A stretch of DNA of 19,086 bases from JABWBD01 sp040768665. GTDB taxonomy: Bacteria; Planctomycetota; Planctomycetia; Pirellulales; Thermoguttaceae. This document shows, in pieces, positions 8,118 through 15,066 of the stretch (positions are counted from its first letter, which is position 1; each line of letters starts with the position of its first letter). The notes beneath the pieces were generated by a model. It was given only the letters and a program-made list of their open reading frames with translations. It ran no database searches and was not told the DNA's origin. The stretch is from NCBI GenBank assembly GCA_040768665.1, contig JAXGMN010000107.1, forward strand, positions 1 to 19,086, written 5' to 3'. Position numbers and translations under genes: made by a program.

Positions 8118-8136
8118 ACGCGGACAGGCGCCTCGC
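8107..8136 (+). repeat. 30-base dispersed repeat, copy A
   Basis: This segment, beginning ATGGTTCAGAA and containing GGACAGGCGCCTCGC, matches 9482-9511 at 27 of 30 positions in the same orientation. The two copies bracket the UxaA large-subunit gene. The core (G)GGACAGG resembles the inner arms of the miniature element at 12667-12790. Similar GGGGACAGG-type intergenic motifs behave as REP-like repeats in several bacterial groups; that link is inference. Confidence 0.6.
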
Positions 8137-8267
8137 GAAGACGGCCTTTCTTCAACGGTTTTCGGGCAAGCTGCCTTGGAGCCAGTTCCCGGTCCCGAAC
8201 GACGCGATGCAGTCGCATCTGGCCGGGCGCCGCCGCAAAAGCTGAAAACTCGGTCTTCCATGATCAT

Positions 8268-9461
8268 TCAGCGGACTGTCGGCAAGCACCCCGGCCCGAT
8301 CGGCTCGAAGGACTTGTAAGTCAGGATGAATTCCTGATGCCCCAGGTCTTCCGAGGCGGTGCGCTCGCCGTCGGCGATGCGCAGAACCAGGTCGTAAATC
8401 TCGCGTCCCACTTCTTCCAAGCTCGAGTCGCCCTCCAGAATTCGTCCGGCATTTACGTCCATGTCATCGGCCAACTTACGATAGGTATCAGGGTTCGCGC
8501 ACACCTTGACAACCGGTGAGATGGCAGAACCGACCACCGACCCGCGTCCGGTGGTAAAGAGGATTACGTGGCAGCCGCACGCGATCAGCTCGACGATCTC
8601 CGCGTTGTCGGCGATGTTGGGGAACCCGAAGCGAATCTCGCCGTCGGGCACGACGTCCAGCAGGTACAGGCCGCCGCGCGGCGGGATGTCGCCCGGTTTG
8701 ATCAGTCCGGAGATCTTGGAATTACCGCTCTTGGAGTAGGCCCCCAGCGACTTCTCTTCGATGGTCGTCAGACCTCCATCGGCGTTGCCCGGAGCGAAGC
8801 TGCCATGCCCGAACGCCGCATAGTAGCGGGCAGCCTTCTGGACGCTCGCCACGATCTCGCTGCCCAGTTCCGGCGTCGTGGACCGCTGGGCCATGAACGG
8901 TTCGCAACCGATTAGCTCGCCCGTTTCCTCGAAAATGGCGGCGGCGCCCTCCTCGACCAGAAGGTCGAAGGCGCGACCCACGGCCGGATTCGCCGTCAGC
9001 CCGCTGGTGGCGTCGGAGCCGCCGCAGATGGTGCCGACGACGAGTTCTTCAACGCCCATCTCGGTTTCGGGGGTGTGCCGGAGTTGTTCCAGCGTGCGTT
9101 CCAGCCACGCTCGCCCGGCATCCACCGTCCGCCGCGTGCCGCCGGTCTCCTGAATCACGAGGGTAGCGACCGGTCGGCCGGAGGCCCGGATTGTGTCGGC
9201 AAGTTTGTGGCGGTTGAATCCCTCGCACCCAAGTGAAACCAACAAGACGGCTCCGACATTGGGGTGGGTTCCCAGCCGGGCGAGCATTCGGGCGGCATAG
9301 GCGTTGGGGAAGCAACCGGGAAACCCGATGAGGTGAACGCCGTGGTCCCGATAGGGCGAGGCGATTTCCCGCGCAACGTGGTGGGCGCACTCGACCAGGT
9401 AAGCCACTGCCACGACGTTCCGAATCCCCTTGCGGCCGTCGCTTCTGAGGTATCCGTGCAT
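8268..9461 (-). CDS. UxaA-family dehydratase, large (catalytic) subunit
   Basis: A 397-residue protein covering the C-terminal catalytic domain of altronate/galactarate dehydratases (UxaA family): it opens with GYLRSDGRKGIRN and has the family segments HLIGFPGCFPN, LVSLGCEGFN, GTICGGSDATSG, EETGELIGCE, NADGGLTTIEEKSLGAYSKS and LFTTGRGSVVG. These enzymes use an iron centre to dehydrate sugar acids to 2-keto-3-deoxy acids; conserved cysteines in GCFPN, LGCEG and TICGG are present. The exact sugar acid is not determinable. The SAF domain that forms the N-terminus of full-length UxaA is encoded separately just upstream (9533-9856), so this is the split form. An AAAGGA ribosome-binding site precedes the ATG. 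Repeats at 8107 and 9482 flank the gene. Confidence 0.88.
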   Translation of the reverse strand: MHGYLRSDGRKGIRNVVAVAYLVECAHHVAREIASPYRDHGVHLIGFPGCFPNAYAARMLARLGTHPNVGAVLLVSLGCEGFNRHKLADTIRASGRPVATLVIQETGGTRRTVDAGRAWLERTLEQLRHTPETEMGVEELVVGTICGGSDATSGLTANPAVGRAFDLLVEEGAAAIFEETGELIGCEPFMAQRSTTPELGSEIVASVQKAARYYAAFGHGSFAPGNADGGLTTIEEKSLGAYSKSGNSKISGLIKPGDIPPRGGLYLLDVVPDGEIRFGFPNIADNAEIVELIACGCHVILFTTGRGSVVGSAISPVVKVCANPDTYRKLADDMDVNAGRILEGDSSLEEVGREIYDLVLRIADGERTASEDLGHQEFILTYKSFEPIGPGCLPTVR

Positions 9462-9481
9462 AAATCGTTATCCTTTCGGGA

Positions 9482-9511
9482 ATGGTTCAGAAGCGGGGAC
9501 AGGCACCTCGC
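9482..9511 (+). repeat. 30-base dispersed repeat, copy B
   Basis: A second copy of the repeat at 8107-8136 (27 of 30 identical, same orientation), here with the fuller core GCGGGGACAGGCACCTCGC. It lies in the 71-base gap between the small- and large-subunit genes of the UxaA-type enzyme, on the strand opposite to their transcription, immediately upstream of the ribosome-binding site of the large subunit. Confidence 0.6.
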
Positions 9512-9532
9512 CGTGCGGCGCTTTCTGCTGCA

Positions 9533-9856
9533 TTACGAGTCGTGGTACGCGTTTGCGTCGTCGAGCGTATAGGTCGGCAGGTAATCGCTCTTCAGGTTGT
9601 GCGTGTGGACGTGCTCGCCGGGTTGGATGTCGCGGGTTGCCGAACCGATCGATACGCCGTACTTTCGCACCGGCTCTCCTTGGAGTATCGGCACGATGGC
9701 CACCTTGTGACCTGTCGGCACCCGATCGGCGAACCGAAGGTTCGTGCCTTCGAGTTCAAGCGATTCACCGGGCTCGACCGTACCGCTCACCGCACAGACA
9801 TTGTCCGCCGGAGAAAGCCGCAACAGGCGGGGACGTCGGATTTCATTCGTATTCAT
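9533..9856 (-). CDS. UxaA-family dehydratase, small subunit (SAF domain)
   Basis: A 107-residue SAF-domain protein equivalent to the N-terminal domain of altronate dehydratase. The family signature ILQGEPVRKYGVSIG (57-71) followed by ATRDIQPGEHVHTHNLKSD (73-91) is almost canonical. SAF domains in these enzymes are thought to help bind or gate the substrate and pair with the catalytic large subunit, encoded 71 bases downstream at 8268-9461. A GAGAGGAAA ribosome-binding site precedes the ATG. The gene begins 24 bases after the metallopeptidase stop codon, so the three genes probably form one operon. Confidence 0.9.
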   Translation of the reverse strand: MNTNEIRRPRLLRLSPADNVCAVSGTVEPGESLELEGTNLRFADRVPTGHKVAIVPILQGEPVRKYGVSIGSATRDIQPGEHVHTHNLKSDYLPTYTLDDANAYHDS

Positions 9857-9880
9857 TCTGTGTTTCCTCTCTCTCCCGTG

Positions 9881-10318
9881 CTACCCGTACCCCAGTTCCT
9901 CGAGTTCCTCCTCGGTGAGTCCGTGGAAGTGCGCCAACTCGTGGAGGATCGTGGTGTGAATCTCGCGACGGAGCCGCCGTAGGCGGACGCGGCCGCGGCG
10001 GTCGCGCGCGGCGGCGACGATTCCTTCACGGTAAATCGTAACAACGTCGGGAAGTGTGCCGGAATGCTCGACGCTCCGGTCGGTAAGCGGGATCCCGGTG
10101 AACAGTCCGCAAAGGTCGTCCCGGTACTCCGCACCCGTTTGTTCCAGGACGTCCGCGGAAGGGTAATCTTCCACATGCAGCGGCACACGCTCGATCAGCT
10201 CGTGCACAAGCGGCGGCATCTGCGCGAGCACTCGGTCCAGTTCACGATCGAAGCGTTGTCGGGTTCGAGGATGCAAGAGTCGGGTCCGGGCGGATGAGCA
10301 AATCATGGAAGTCTTCAT
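9881..10318 (-). CDS. Zincin-fold metallopeptidase family protein
   Basis: A 145-residue minimal zincin of the metallopeptidase family formerly called DUF1025 (Zincin_1). The zinc motif HELAHFHG is at 126-133, with the family's following acidic segment LTEEELEELGYG closing the protein; E137 or E138 may be the third ligand. The domain has the usual PP/IERVPLHVEDYPS and GLFTGIPL segments. There is no signal peptide, so it is probably cytoplasmic; its substrate is unknown. The ATG at 10318 is chosen because the longer frame back to 10453 adds residues unlike the family and crosses the divergent promoter region. It is the first gene of a probable operon with the two UxaA-type subunits. Confidence 0.83.
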   Translation of the reverse strand: MKTSMICSSARTRLLHPRTRQRFDRELDRVLAQMPPLVHELIERVPLHVEDYPSADVLEQTGAEYRDDLCGLFTGIPLTDRSVEHSGTLPDVVTIYREGIVAAARDRRGRVRLRRLRREIHTTILHELAHFHGLTEEELEELGYG

Positions 10319-10414
10319 GATATTCTCGCCCCGTGCGGCGTCAATTGCGGCGTCGGGGCCGCCCGCGGGGGGCGCAATGTTTCCCTGGAGATTTCCCTGC
10401 CGAATAGCTACACT

Positions 10415-10420
10415 TACAAT
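10415..10420 (+). promoter_or_regulatory. Possible -10 box for the ADP-ribosylglycohydrolase operon
   Basis: TACAAT at 10415-10420 matches the sigma-70 -10 consensus at five of six positions and lies about 65 bases upstream of the start codon at 10484. The -35 position holds only TTTCCC, so the call is weak. The stretch 10319-10483 between the two divergent genes holds nothing else I can define. Confidence 0.25.
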
Positions 10421-10483
10421 GAACTGACGCCCCCCACCCGAAATGAGTTCCACTGGCCTAGATTCCCCAGGAGAAAAACCGCG

Positions 10484-11764
10484 ATGAGCCCGAAATTGCC
10501 TTGGTTACGTCTTATGCTTTGGCCGGCGCTTGCTCTGGGATTCTCGGCGGCAACCGTTCCCCGGGACGCGCGTTCCACCGAGTTCCGCCGGCTTCCCATG
10601 ACCCAGTACCGCGATAAAATGGCGGCCGGCTGGATTGGTCAAATGGTCGGTGTCGGCTGGGGCGGCCCGACCGAGTTCCGGTTCAAGGGCGAGATCATCC
10701 CCGAGGACAAGATGCCTGCGTGGCGCCCGGAATTGGTCAACCAGTTCCGGCAGGACGACATCTATGTCGAGATGACCTTCCTGCGAACGCTGGAGCTCTA
10801 CCGGCTCGACGCGCCGATTCGCCAGGCAGGCATCGATTTCGCCAACAGCGGATATCCGTTGTGGCATGCCAACAAGGCCGGCCGCGACAACCTCCGCTCC
10901 GGGATCGCCCCGCCCGACTCCGGCCACCCCAAGTTCAACACGCATGCCGACGATATCGACTACCAGATCGAAGCCGATTTCTCCGGGTTGATTGCACCGG
11001 GGATGCCGAACGTGGCAATCCGTTTGGGTGAGACCTTCGGCCGGCTGATGAACTACGGCGACGGCCTCTACGGCGGCCAGTTCGTGGGCGGCATGTACGC
11101 CGCGGCCTTCTTCGAAACCGATGTGCGAGCGATCGTCGAAGCAGGGCTGCAATGTATCCCCTCGGAAAGCCAGTACGCCGAGACGGTTCGCGACGTGCTG
11201 GCCTGGCACCGCGAAAGTCCGGCGGACTGGCAGAAGACGTGGATGAAAATCAATCAGAAATACCATCTGAATCCCGACTACCGGCGATTCTCTTGTCAGA
11301 AAGGCGATTTCAACATCGACGCCAAGCTTAACGGCGCCTACATCGTGATGGGACTCCTCTACGGCGATCGCGATCCGGACCGGACCGTAGTCATCTCCAC
11401 GCGTTGCGGCCAGGACTCCGACTGCAATCCCTCGAACGCCGCCGGCGTCCTCTTCACCACGATCGGCATGTCGCAACTCCCGGATCGCTTCACCTCGGCT
11501 CTCGACCGCCGCACGGTATTCAGCCATACCGAATACAACTTCGATCGGCTGCTGGCCGTCTGCGAGAAGCTCGCTCGCCAGGCCGTCTCGCACTCGGGCG
11601 GGCGAATCGAGCGCGATGCCGAGGGGCGGGAAGTGCTGGTAATCCCGGTCGTCGATGCCAGGCCCAGTGCGATGGAAACCTGCTGGGAACCCGGTCCGGC
11701 AGCCGGCGCTCGTTTCACCGAGTCGGAAAAATCGCAGATCAAACCGCCGGTGGAGAAGAAATGA
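10484..11764 (+). CDS. Secreted ADP-ribosylglycohydrolase-family protein
   Basis: A 426-residue protein of the ADP-ribosylglycohydrolase (DraG/ARH) all-helical family. Metal-binding elements are visible: QDDIYVEM (90-97, the paired Asp), THADDIDY (153-160) and RCGQDSDCNPSNAAGVL (307-323), with D311 and D313 as expected di-metal ligands. Family members remove ADP-ribose from proteins or small molecules. Unusually for such enzymes it starts with a signal-peptide-like segment (hydrophobic at about 8-23), suggesting export, where a substrate other than ADP-ribosylated protein is quite possible. AGGAGAAAAACCGCG before the ATG supports the start. Its stop codon overlaps the start of the phosphatase gene (ATGA), implying translational coupling. 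Confidence 0.85.
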   Translation: MSPKLPWLRLMLWPALALGFSAATVPRDARSTEFRRLPMTQYRDKMAAGWIGQMVGVGWGGPTEFRFKGEIIPEDKMPAWRPELVNQFRQDDIYVEMTFLRTLELYRLDAPIRQAGIDFANSGYPLWHANKAGRDNLRSGIAPPDSGHPKFNTHADDIDYQIEADFSGLIAPGMPNVAIRLGETFGRLMNYGDGLYGGQFVGGMYAAAFFETDVRAIVEAGLQCIPSESQYAETVRDVLAWHRESPADWQKTWMKINQKYHLNPDYRRFSCQKGDFNIDAKLNGAYIVMGLLYGDRDPDRTVVISTRCGQDSDCNPSNAAGVLFTTIGMSQLPDRFTSALDRRTVFSHTEYNFDRLLAVCEKLARQAVSHSGGRIERDAEGREVLVIPVVDARPSAMETCWEPGPAAGARFTESEKSQIKPPVEKK

Positions 11765-12441
11765 CGCCCGAAAAGCCGGGACGGCTCATTGCCATTGGCG
11801 ACATCCATGGGTATTGCGAGTCGCTGGTTGCTCTGATCGAGCAGATCGATCCGCAGCCTGAGGACACCATCGTGCCGCTCGGCGACTTTATCGACCGTGG
11901 CCCGGATTCCAAGGGCGTGATCGACGAGCTCATCGCGCTGTCCGGCCGGTGCCGGCTTGCGCCCATCCTGGGCAACCATGACGAAATGTTGCTGGAGATC
12001 CGCTTTGGCGCCGATGTGGCCTTCTACGACTGGCTCTTGTTCGGCGGGACCGCGACGCTCTATTCGTACGGCTGTTCGCATCCGCGACAGATCCCCGATG
12101 AACACATCGCCTTTCTGGAGAGCTGCCTGACCTACTTCGAGACGGAAAAGTACTTCTTCGTCCACGCCGGCTACCTGCCGGATCTCCCGCTCGGCGCGCA
12201 GCCGCTGGAGGTCCTTCGCTGGGAGCCGCTCCGCGGCATGCCGCCGGAGCCGCATTTTTCGGGCAAGATAGCGGTCGTGGGCCATACGGCCCAGAGAGAT
12301 CACGAGATCCTCGACCTCGGCCACCTGATTTGTATCGACACGCATATCTATGGCGGCGGCTGGCTGACCGCGCTGGAACTCCATTCGCGCCAGGTCTGGC
12401 AGGTGGACGACGAGGGAAACGCGAGGGAGCAAACCGGTTAG
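11761..12441 (+). CDS. PPP-type metallophosphoesterase (serine/threonine phosphatase-like)
   Basis: A 226-residue calcineurin-like phosphoesterase with a complete two-metal site: GDIHG (13-17, D14 and H16), GDFIDRG (41-47), GNHDE (71-75), VHAG (H135) and VVGHT (H175), closing with CIDTHIYGGG (191-200) as in bacterial PPP-type protein phosphatases of the PrpA/PrpB kind. It could dephosphorylate proteins or small phosphoesters such as dinucleotides; sequence alone does not decide. There is no signal peptide, so it is cytoplasmic, unlike its operon partner. The start ATG lies inside the stop region of the preceding gene (four-base overlap ATGA), so the two are co-translated. A strong hairpin lies just after its stop codon. 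Confidence 0.9.
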   Translation: MTPEKPGRLIAIGDIHGYCESLVALIEQIDPQPEDTIVPLGDFIDRGPDSKGVIDELIALSGRCRLAPILGNHDEMLLEIRFGADVAFYDWLLFGGTATLYSYGCSHPRQIPDEHIAFLESCLTYFETEKYFFVHAGYLPDLPLGAQPLEVLRWEPLRGMPPEPHFSGKIAVVGHTAQRDHEILDLGHLICIDTHIYGGGWLTALELHSRQVWQVDDEGNAREQTG

Positions 12442-12451
12442 CACCGGCCAC

Positions 12452-12485
12452 ATCAGCCCGGCTGCTCGGAAGCAGCCGGGCTGAT
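12452..12485 (+). terminator. Strong 15-bp hairpin after the phosphatase gene
   Basis: Bases 12452-12466 (ending CAGCCCGGCTGCT) pair without mismatch with 12471-12485 around the tetraloop CGGA. An outer CACCGG/CCGGTG pair (12442-12447 with 12486-12491) can extend it after a four-base bulge. It begins 10 bases after the stop codon. There is no T-run, so termination may be Rho-assisted or the structure may protect the 3' end of the mRNA. Confidence 0.65.
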
Positions 12486-12491
12486 CCGGTG

Positions 12492-12658
12492 TGGCAAACG
12501 GTCATGGAAACTGAGACCGCAACGGCCCCTCCTGGCTGGGTTGCGGCGATCGACAAAAACGTTCCGCACAGCCCGCGGGGAGGATGCAAAGAGGCATGGG
12601 TTCGACTTGCGCCGGACAAACTCAACTAAGGCAATGACAAACACCTCATGTTTATTTA
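12492..12658. other. Intergenic stretch between phosphatase hairpin and miniature element
   Basis: About 170 bases with no supportable gene. A short open frame begins at 12541 but runs straight through the inverted-repeat element and has no ribosome-binding site. The last 50 bases are noticeably richer in A and T than the surroundings. Confidence 0.4.
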
Positions 12659-12798
12659 GAATCGGGGTAACCGTTCACGGGGCGGCCGGGGACTGGTCTC
12701 ATTTTCCGGCCCATTCGAGTGTTTTGGCGTCGACGACGTTGGCCGAAAACACGGACCTGTCCCCCTCTCTTCCGCCCCGTGAACGGTTACGAATCGGG
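12659..12798. mobile_element. Miniature IS66-like element (MITE) with 8-bp target duplication
   Basis: The element itself is 12667-12790 (124 bases). Its termini are a perfect 19-bp inverted repeat: GTAACCGTTCACGGGGCGG at 12667-12685 and its complement at 12772-12790. Directly abutting on both sides is the same eight bases, GAATCGGG (12659-12666 and 12791-12798), a classic target-site duplication. The inner arms (GGGGACTGGTC... against ...GGACCTGTCCCC) are also imperfectly complementary, and the palindrome CGTCGACG lies near the centre, so a single strand could fold almost end to end. It encodes no transposase. IS66-family elements characteristically have termini starting GTAA and make 8-bp duplications, so a non-autonomous IS66 derivative is the best reading. 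It lies 150 bases before the cytochrome gene. Confidence 0.85.
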
Positions 12799-12867
12799 AC
12801 TGGCCGATGATTCGGCCATCCCACCTGGCGCTCGGCGACAACCCGCGCCGGATCGCTTGCAGACCCC

Positions 12868-12887
12868 GCGGGCACGGGATTGCCCGC
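12868..12887 (+). promoter_or_regulatory. GC-rich hairpin in the cytochrome c gene leader
   Basis: GCGGGCA at 12868-12874 pairs with TGCCCGC at 12881-12887 around a six-base loop. It lies shortly before the duplicated ribosome-binding sites and could influence initiation if transcribed. No T-run follows. Confidence 0.3.
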
Positions 12888-12901
12888 TCGATTCAACCTC
12901 C

Positions 12902-12957
12902 GGAGAACCATCCATGTTCCGGCAATCTAGGAGAACCATCCATGTTCCGGCAATCTA
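12902..12957 (+). repeat. Perfect 28-bp tandem duplication of a translation start
   Basis: Bases 12902-12929 are repeated exactly at 12930-12957. Each unit begins GGAGAACC (ribosome-binding site), contains CATCCATG and the next four codons. The second ATG (12942) opens the cytochrome c frame. The first (12914) is in a different frame because 28 is not a multiple of three, and would give a product of about 104 residues ending at 13228. See findings. Confidence 0.95.
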
Positions 12958-15002
12958 CGGTCTTGCCGCTCCTCGTTGCGGCAGCTTGTTTCCACCAGGC
13001 CACCGCTTCCGAGGATTCGCGGTTTACGAAGACGGGCAGCCGCAGCGAGTACGTCCATTGGATCGAACTTTACGATGCCGAAGACCGAATCATCGACCCG
13101 ACGGCCGAGACGGCGGCGCCCTACTCGCCCCGATTCACGTGCGGCCGCTGCCACGACTACGCCTCGATTGCCGGCGGTCACCACTTCAACGCCATCCAGG
13201 AGACTTCGCCGCCCGCCCAGCCGGGTGAGCCGTGGATCTGGACCGACGAGCGGACCGGCACCCAACTGCTTCTCTCCTATCGTGGATGGCCGGGCACCTA
13301 CGATCCGCGCCGCCTGGGGATTTCCAGCCGCGATTTCGTTCTCAAGTTCGGCCGGCATCTTCCCGGCGGCGGGCCTGGCGAGGCCGTGCCCGCTGCGCCC
13401 GAAAAGGCCCAGGACGCCGGTGAGCCCAAGAAGGATCCGAACGGATCCGAGAAGGAAGACTCGACAAGCGAGGTCGCGATCGAAGCCCAGCGATGGAAGC
13501 TCTCCGGCCTTCTGGATGTCGACTGCATGATCTGCCATGGCAACAGCCAGGGGTACAGCCAGGAGGTGTGGTGGGATCAGATCCAGCGGGAGAATTTCGC
13601 CTGGGCCCCGACGGCCGCACTTGGTCTGGGAACCATCGAAGGCGATGTGTCCAAGCTCCCGAAGGATTTTGACCCCGCGAAGGCCGAGGAAAACTCGCGC
13701 CACAAGCTGCCGGTCACCAGGTATGACCCGGACCGCATCAACAGCGAGAAAAAGGTCTTTTTCGATGTCGTTCGCAAGTCGAACAACAACGCCTGTTATT
13801 ACTGTCACTCGACGCAATTTGTCGGCGACGACGCCCCGCCGGACTGGACCCGTGACGAAGACGTGCACCTGCGCGCGGGTTTCGTCTGCGCGGACTGTCA
13901 CAGCAACGGGATCGCCCACCACACGGTCCGCGGTTTTGCAGGCGAGGTCCATCCGACCGGTGAGAACGTCGAAACGCTCTCCTGCGAAGGCTGCCATATG
14001 AACGACGGCCGCGGCGGCGGACGCATGGGCGCTCCCAAGCCGCTGCACAGGGGGCTCCCGCCCCTGCACTTCCACAAACTTTCGTGTACCGCTTGCCACA
14101 GCGGACCCGAGGTCAAGGAGCATACCGCACTGGTCCAAACCTCGATGGCGCACGCGCTGGGGCTGCCAACGCACGCGGCCGGCCCGACGCCGCCGGGGAT
14201 TGCAACCTCCGTGATGCTGCCCGACGACCAGGGCGTGCTCTACCCGCACCGGATCGTCTGGCCGGCGTTCTGGGGCCAGAAGGCGGGCGACGCAATCACC
14301 CCGCTGAACCCCGAGAAGGTCTACGAGGCCACGCGAAAAACCCTCCGCGTCCGTCGCGGCTCCGGTTTCTACGACACGATGATGGAGGTGCGGCTCAGCT
14401 CGTCCGACAAGAAGGAGATCCTCGGCGAAGAACGAGCGGGTGCGAAGGACGAAGAATTGACGGAAGCCGAGAAGACGAAGCTGGCGGCCGAGGTCGATGA
14501 GCGGGGCCGCAAGAATTGGCAGGAAAAGCTCGTGGCCGCACTGAAGGACCTGAAGGAGATCGTCACCGAGCCGGGCGGCGAACCGGTCTTCGTTTCGGCC
14601 GGCAAGGTCTACCGCCTCAGCGGCGAAGACACCGTCGAGACCCTTGAGCACAATGCGGCCGACCCCTACGCGTGGAGGCTCGGGCACGATGTCCGTCCGG
14701 CCCGGCTGTCGCTCGGGGCCGGAACCAAAGGCTGCTACGACTGCCACACGCTCGGTGCTCCGCTGTTCGAGAGCATCGTCACGGCCAGTGGACAGGCTCC
14801 GGACGATGCGCCGATCACGCGGACGATGTACCAGATGGCCCGGTACGACAAGGTGAAGCTCGACGCATGGGCGGTTTCTTTCATGGGGCGAACGGCCTTC
14901 AAGTATTTCGGCTACGCCTCGATGGGCCTCGTCGGCCTGGTGCTCCTGGCGTACGCCGTGCAGGGAGTCACCGGCTTGTTTGCCGCGGGACGCCGGCAGT
15001 AG
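12942..15002 (+). CDS. Seven-heme membrane-anchored cytochrome c family protein
   Basis: A 686-residue exported protein. A signal peptide covers about 1-23 (hydrophobic LPLLVAAACF). Seven CxxCH heme c sites are visible: C67-H71, C195-H199, C285-H289, C316-H320, C348-H352, C382-H386 and C598-H602. Additional histidines such as H80/H81, H326/H327 and H376/H378 could be distal ligands. Two low-complexity charged stretches (about 141-185 and 487-545) separate heme clusters. A single membrane helix at about 655-676 anchors the C-terminus, leaving the hemes in the periplasm. It probably carries electrons between the membrane quinone pool, through the cytochrome b-like partner encoded next, and periplasmic acceptors; direction and acceptor are unknown. 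The ATG at 12942 is chosen over the frame's earlier starts because of its GGAG site and signal peptide. Confidence 0.9.
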   Translation: MFRQSTVLPLLVAAACFHQATASEDSRFTKTGSRSEYVHWIELYDAEDRIIDPTAETAAPYSPRFTCGRCHDYASIAGGHHFNAIQETSPPAQPGEPWIWTDERTGTQLLLSYRGWPGTYDPRRLGISSRDFVLKFGRHLPGGGPGEAVPAAPEKAQDAGEPKKDPNGSEKEDSTSEVAIEAQRWKLSGLLDVDCMICHGNSQGYSQEVWWDQIQRENFAWAPTAALGLGTIEGDVSKLPKDFDPAKAEENSRHKLPVTRYDPDRINSEKKVFFDVVRKSNNNACYYCHSTQFVGDDAPPDWTRDEDVHLRAGFVCADCHSNGIAHHTVRGFAGEVHPTGENVETLSCEGCHMNDGRGGGRMGAPKPLHRGLPPLHFHKLSCTACHSGPEVKEHTALVQTSMAHALGLPTHAAGPTPPGIATSVMLPDDQGVLYPHRIVWPAFWGQKAGDAITPLNPEKVYEATRKTLRVRRGSGFYDTMMEVRLSSSDKKEILGEERAGAKDEELTEAEKTKLAAEVDERGRKNWQEKLVAALKDLKEIVTEPGGEPVFVSAGKVYRLSGEDTVETLEHNAADPYAWRLGHDVRPARLSLGAGTKGCYDCHTLGAPLFESIVTASGQAPDDAPITRTMYQMARYDKVKLDAWAVSFMGRTAFKYFGYASMGLVGLVLLAYAVQGVTGLFAAGRRQ

Positions 15003-15066
15003 GGCCGTTTTACCGGATCCATTTCACGCAGCCACGCTCGTTTGAAATCAGAACTGGAGCAAATCG

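Noticed and set aside
12541..12810. Short open frame of 89 codons before the cytochrome gene
   Set aside because: It runs through the inverted-repeat element and has no ribosome-binding site or known domain.
12927..14747. 606-codon minus-strand frame opposite the multiheme cytochrome
   Set aside because: The plus strand carries seven CxxCH motifs and a signal peptide; the antisense frame has no recognisable domain.
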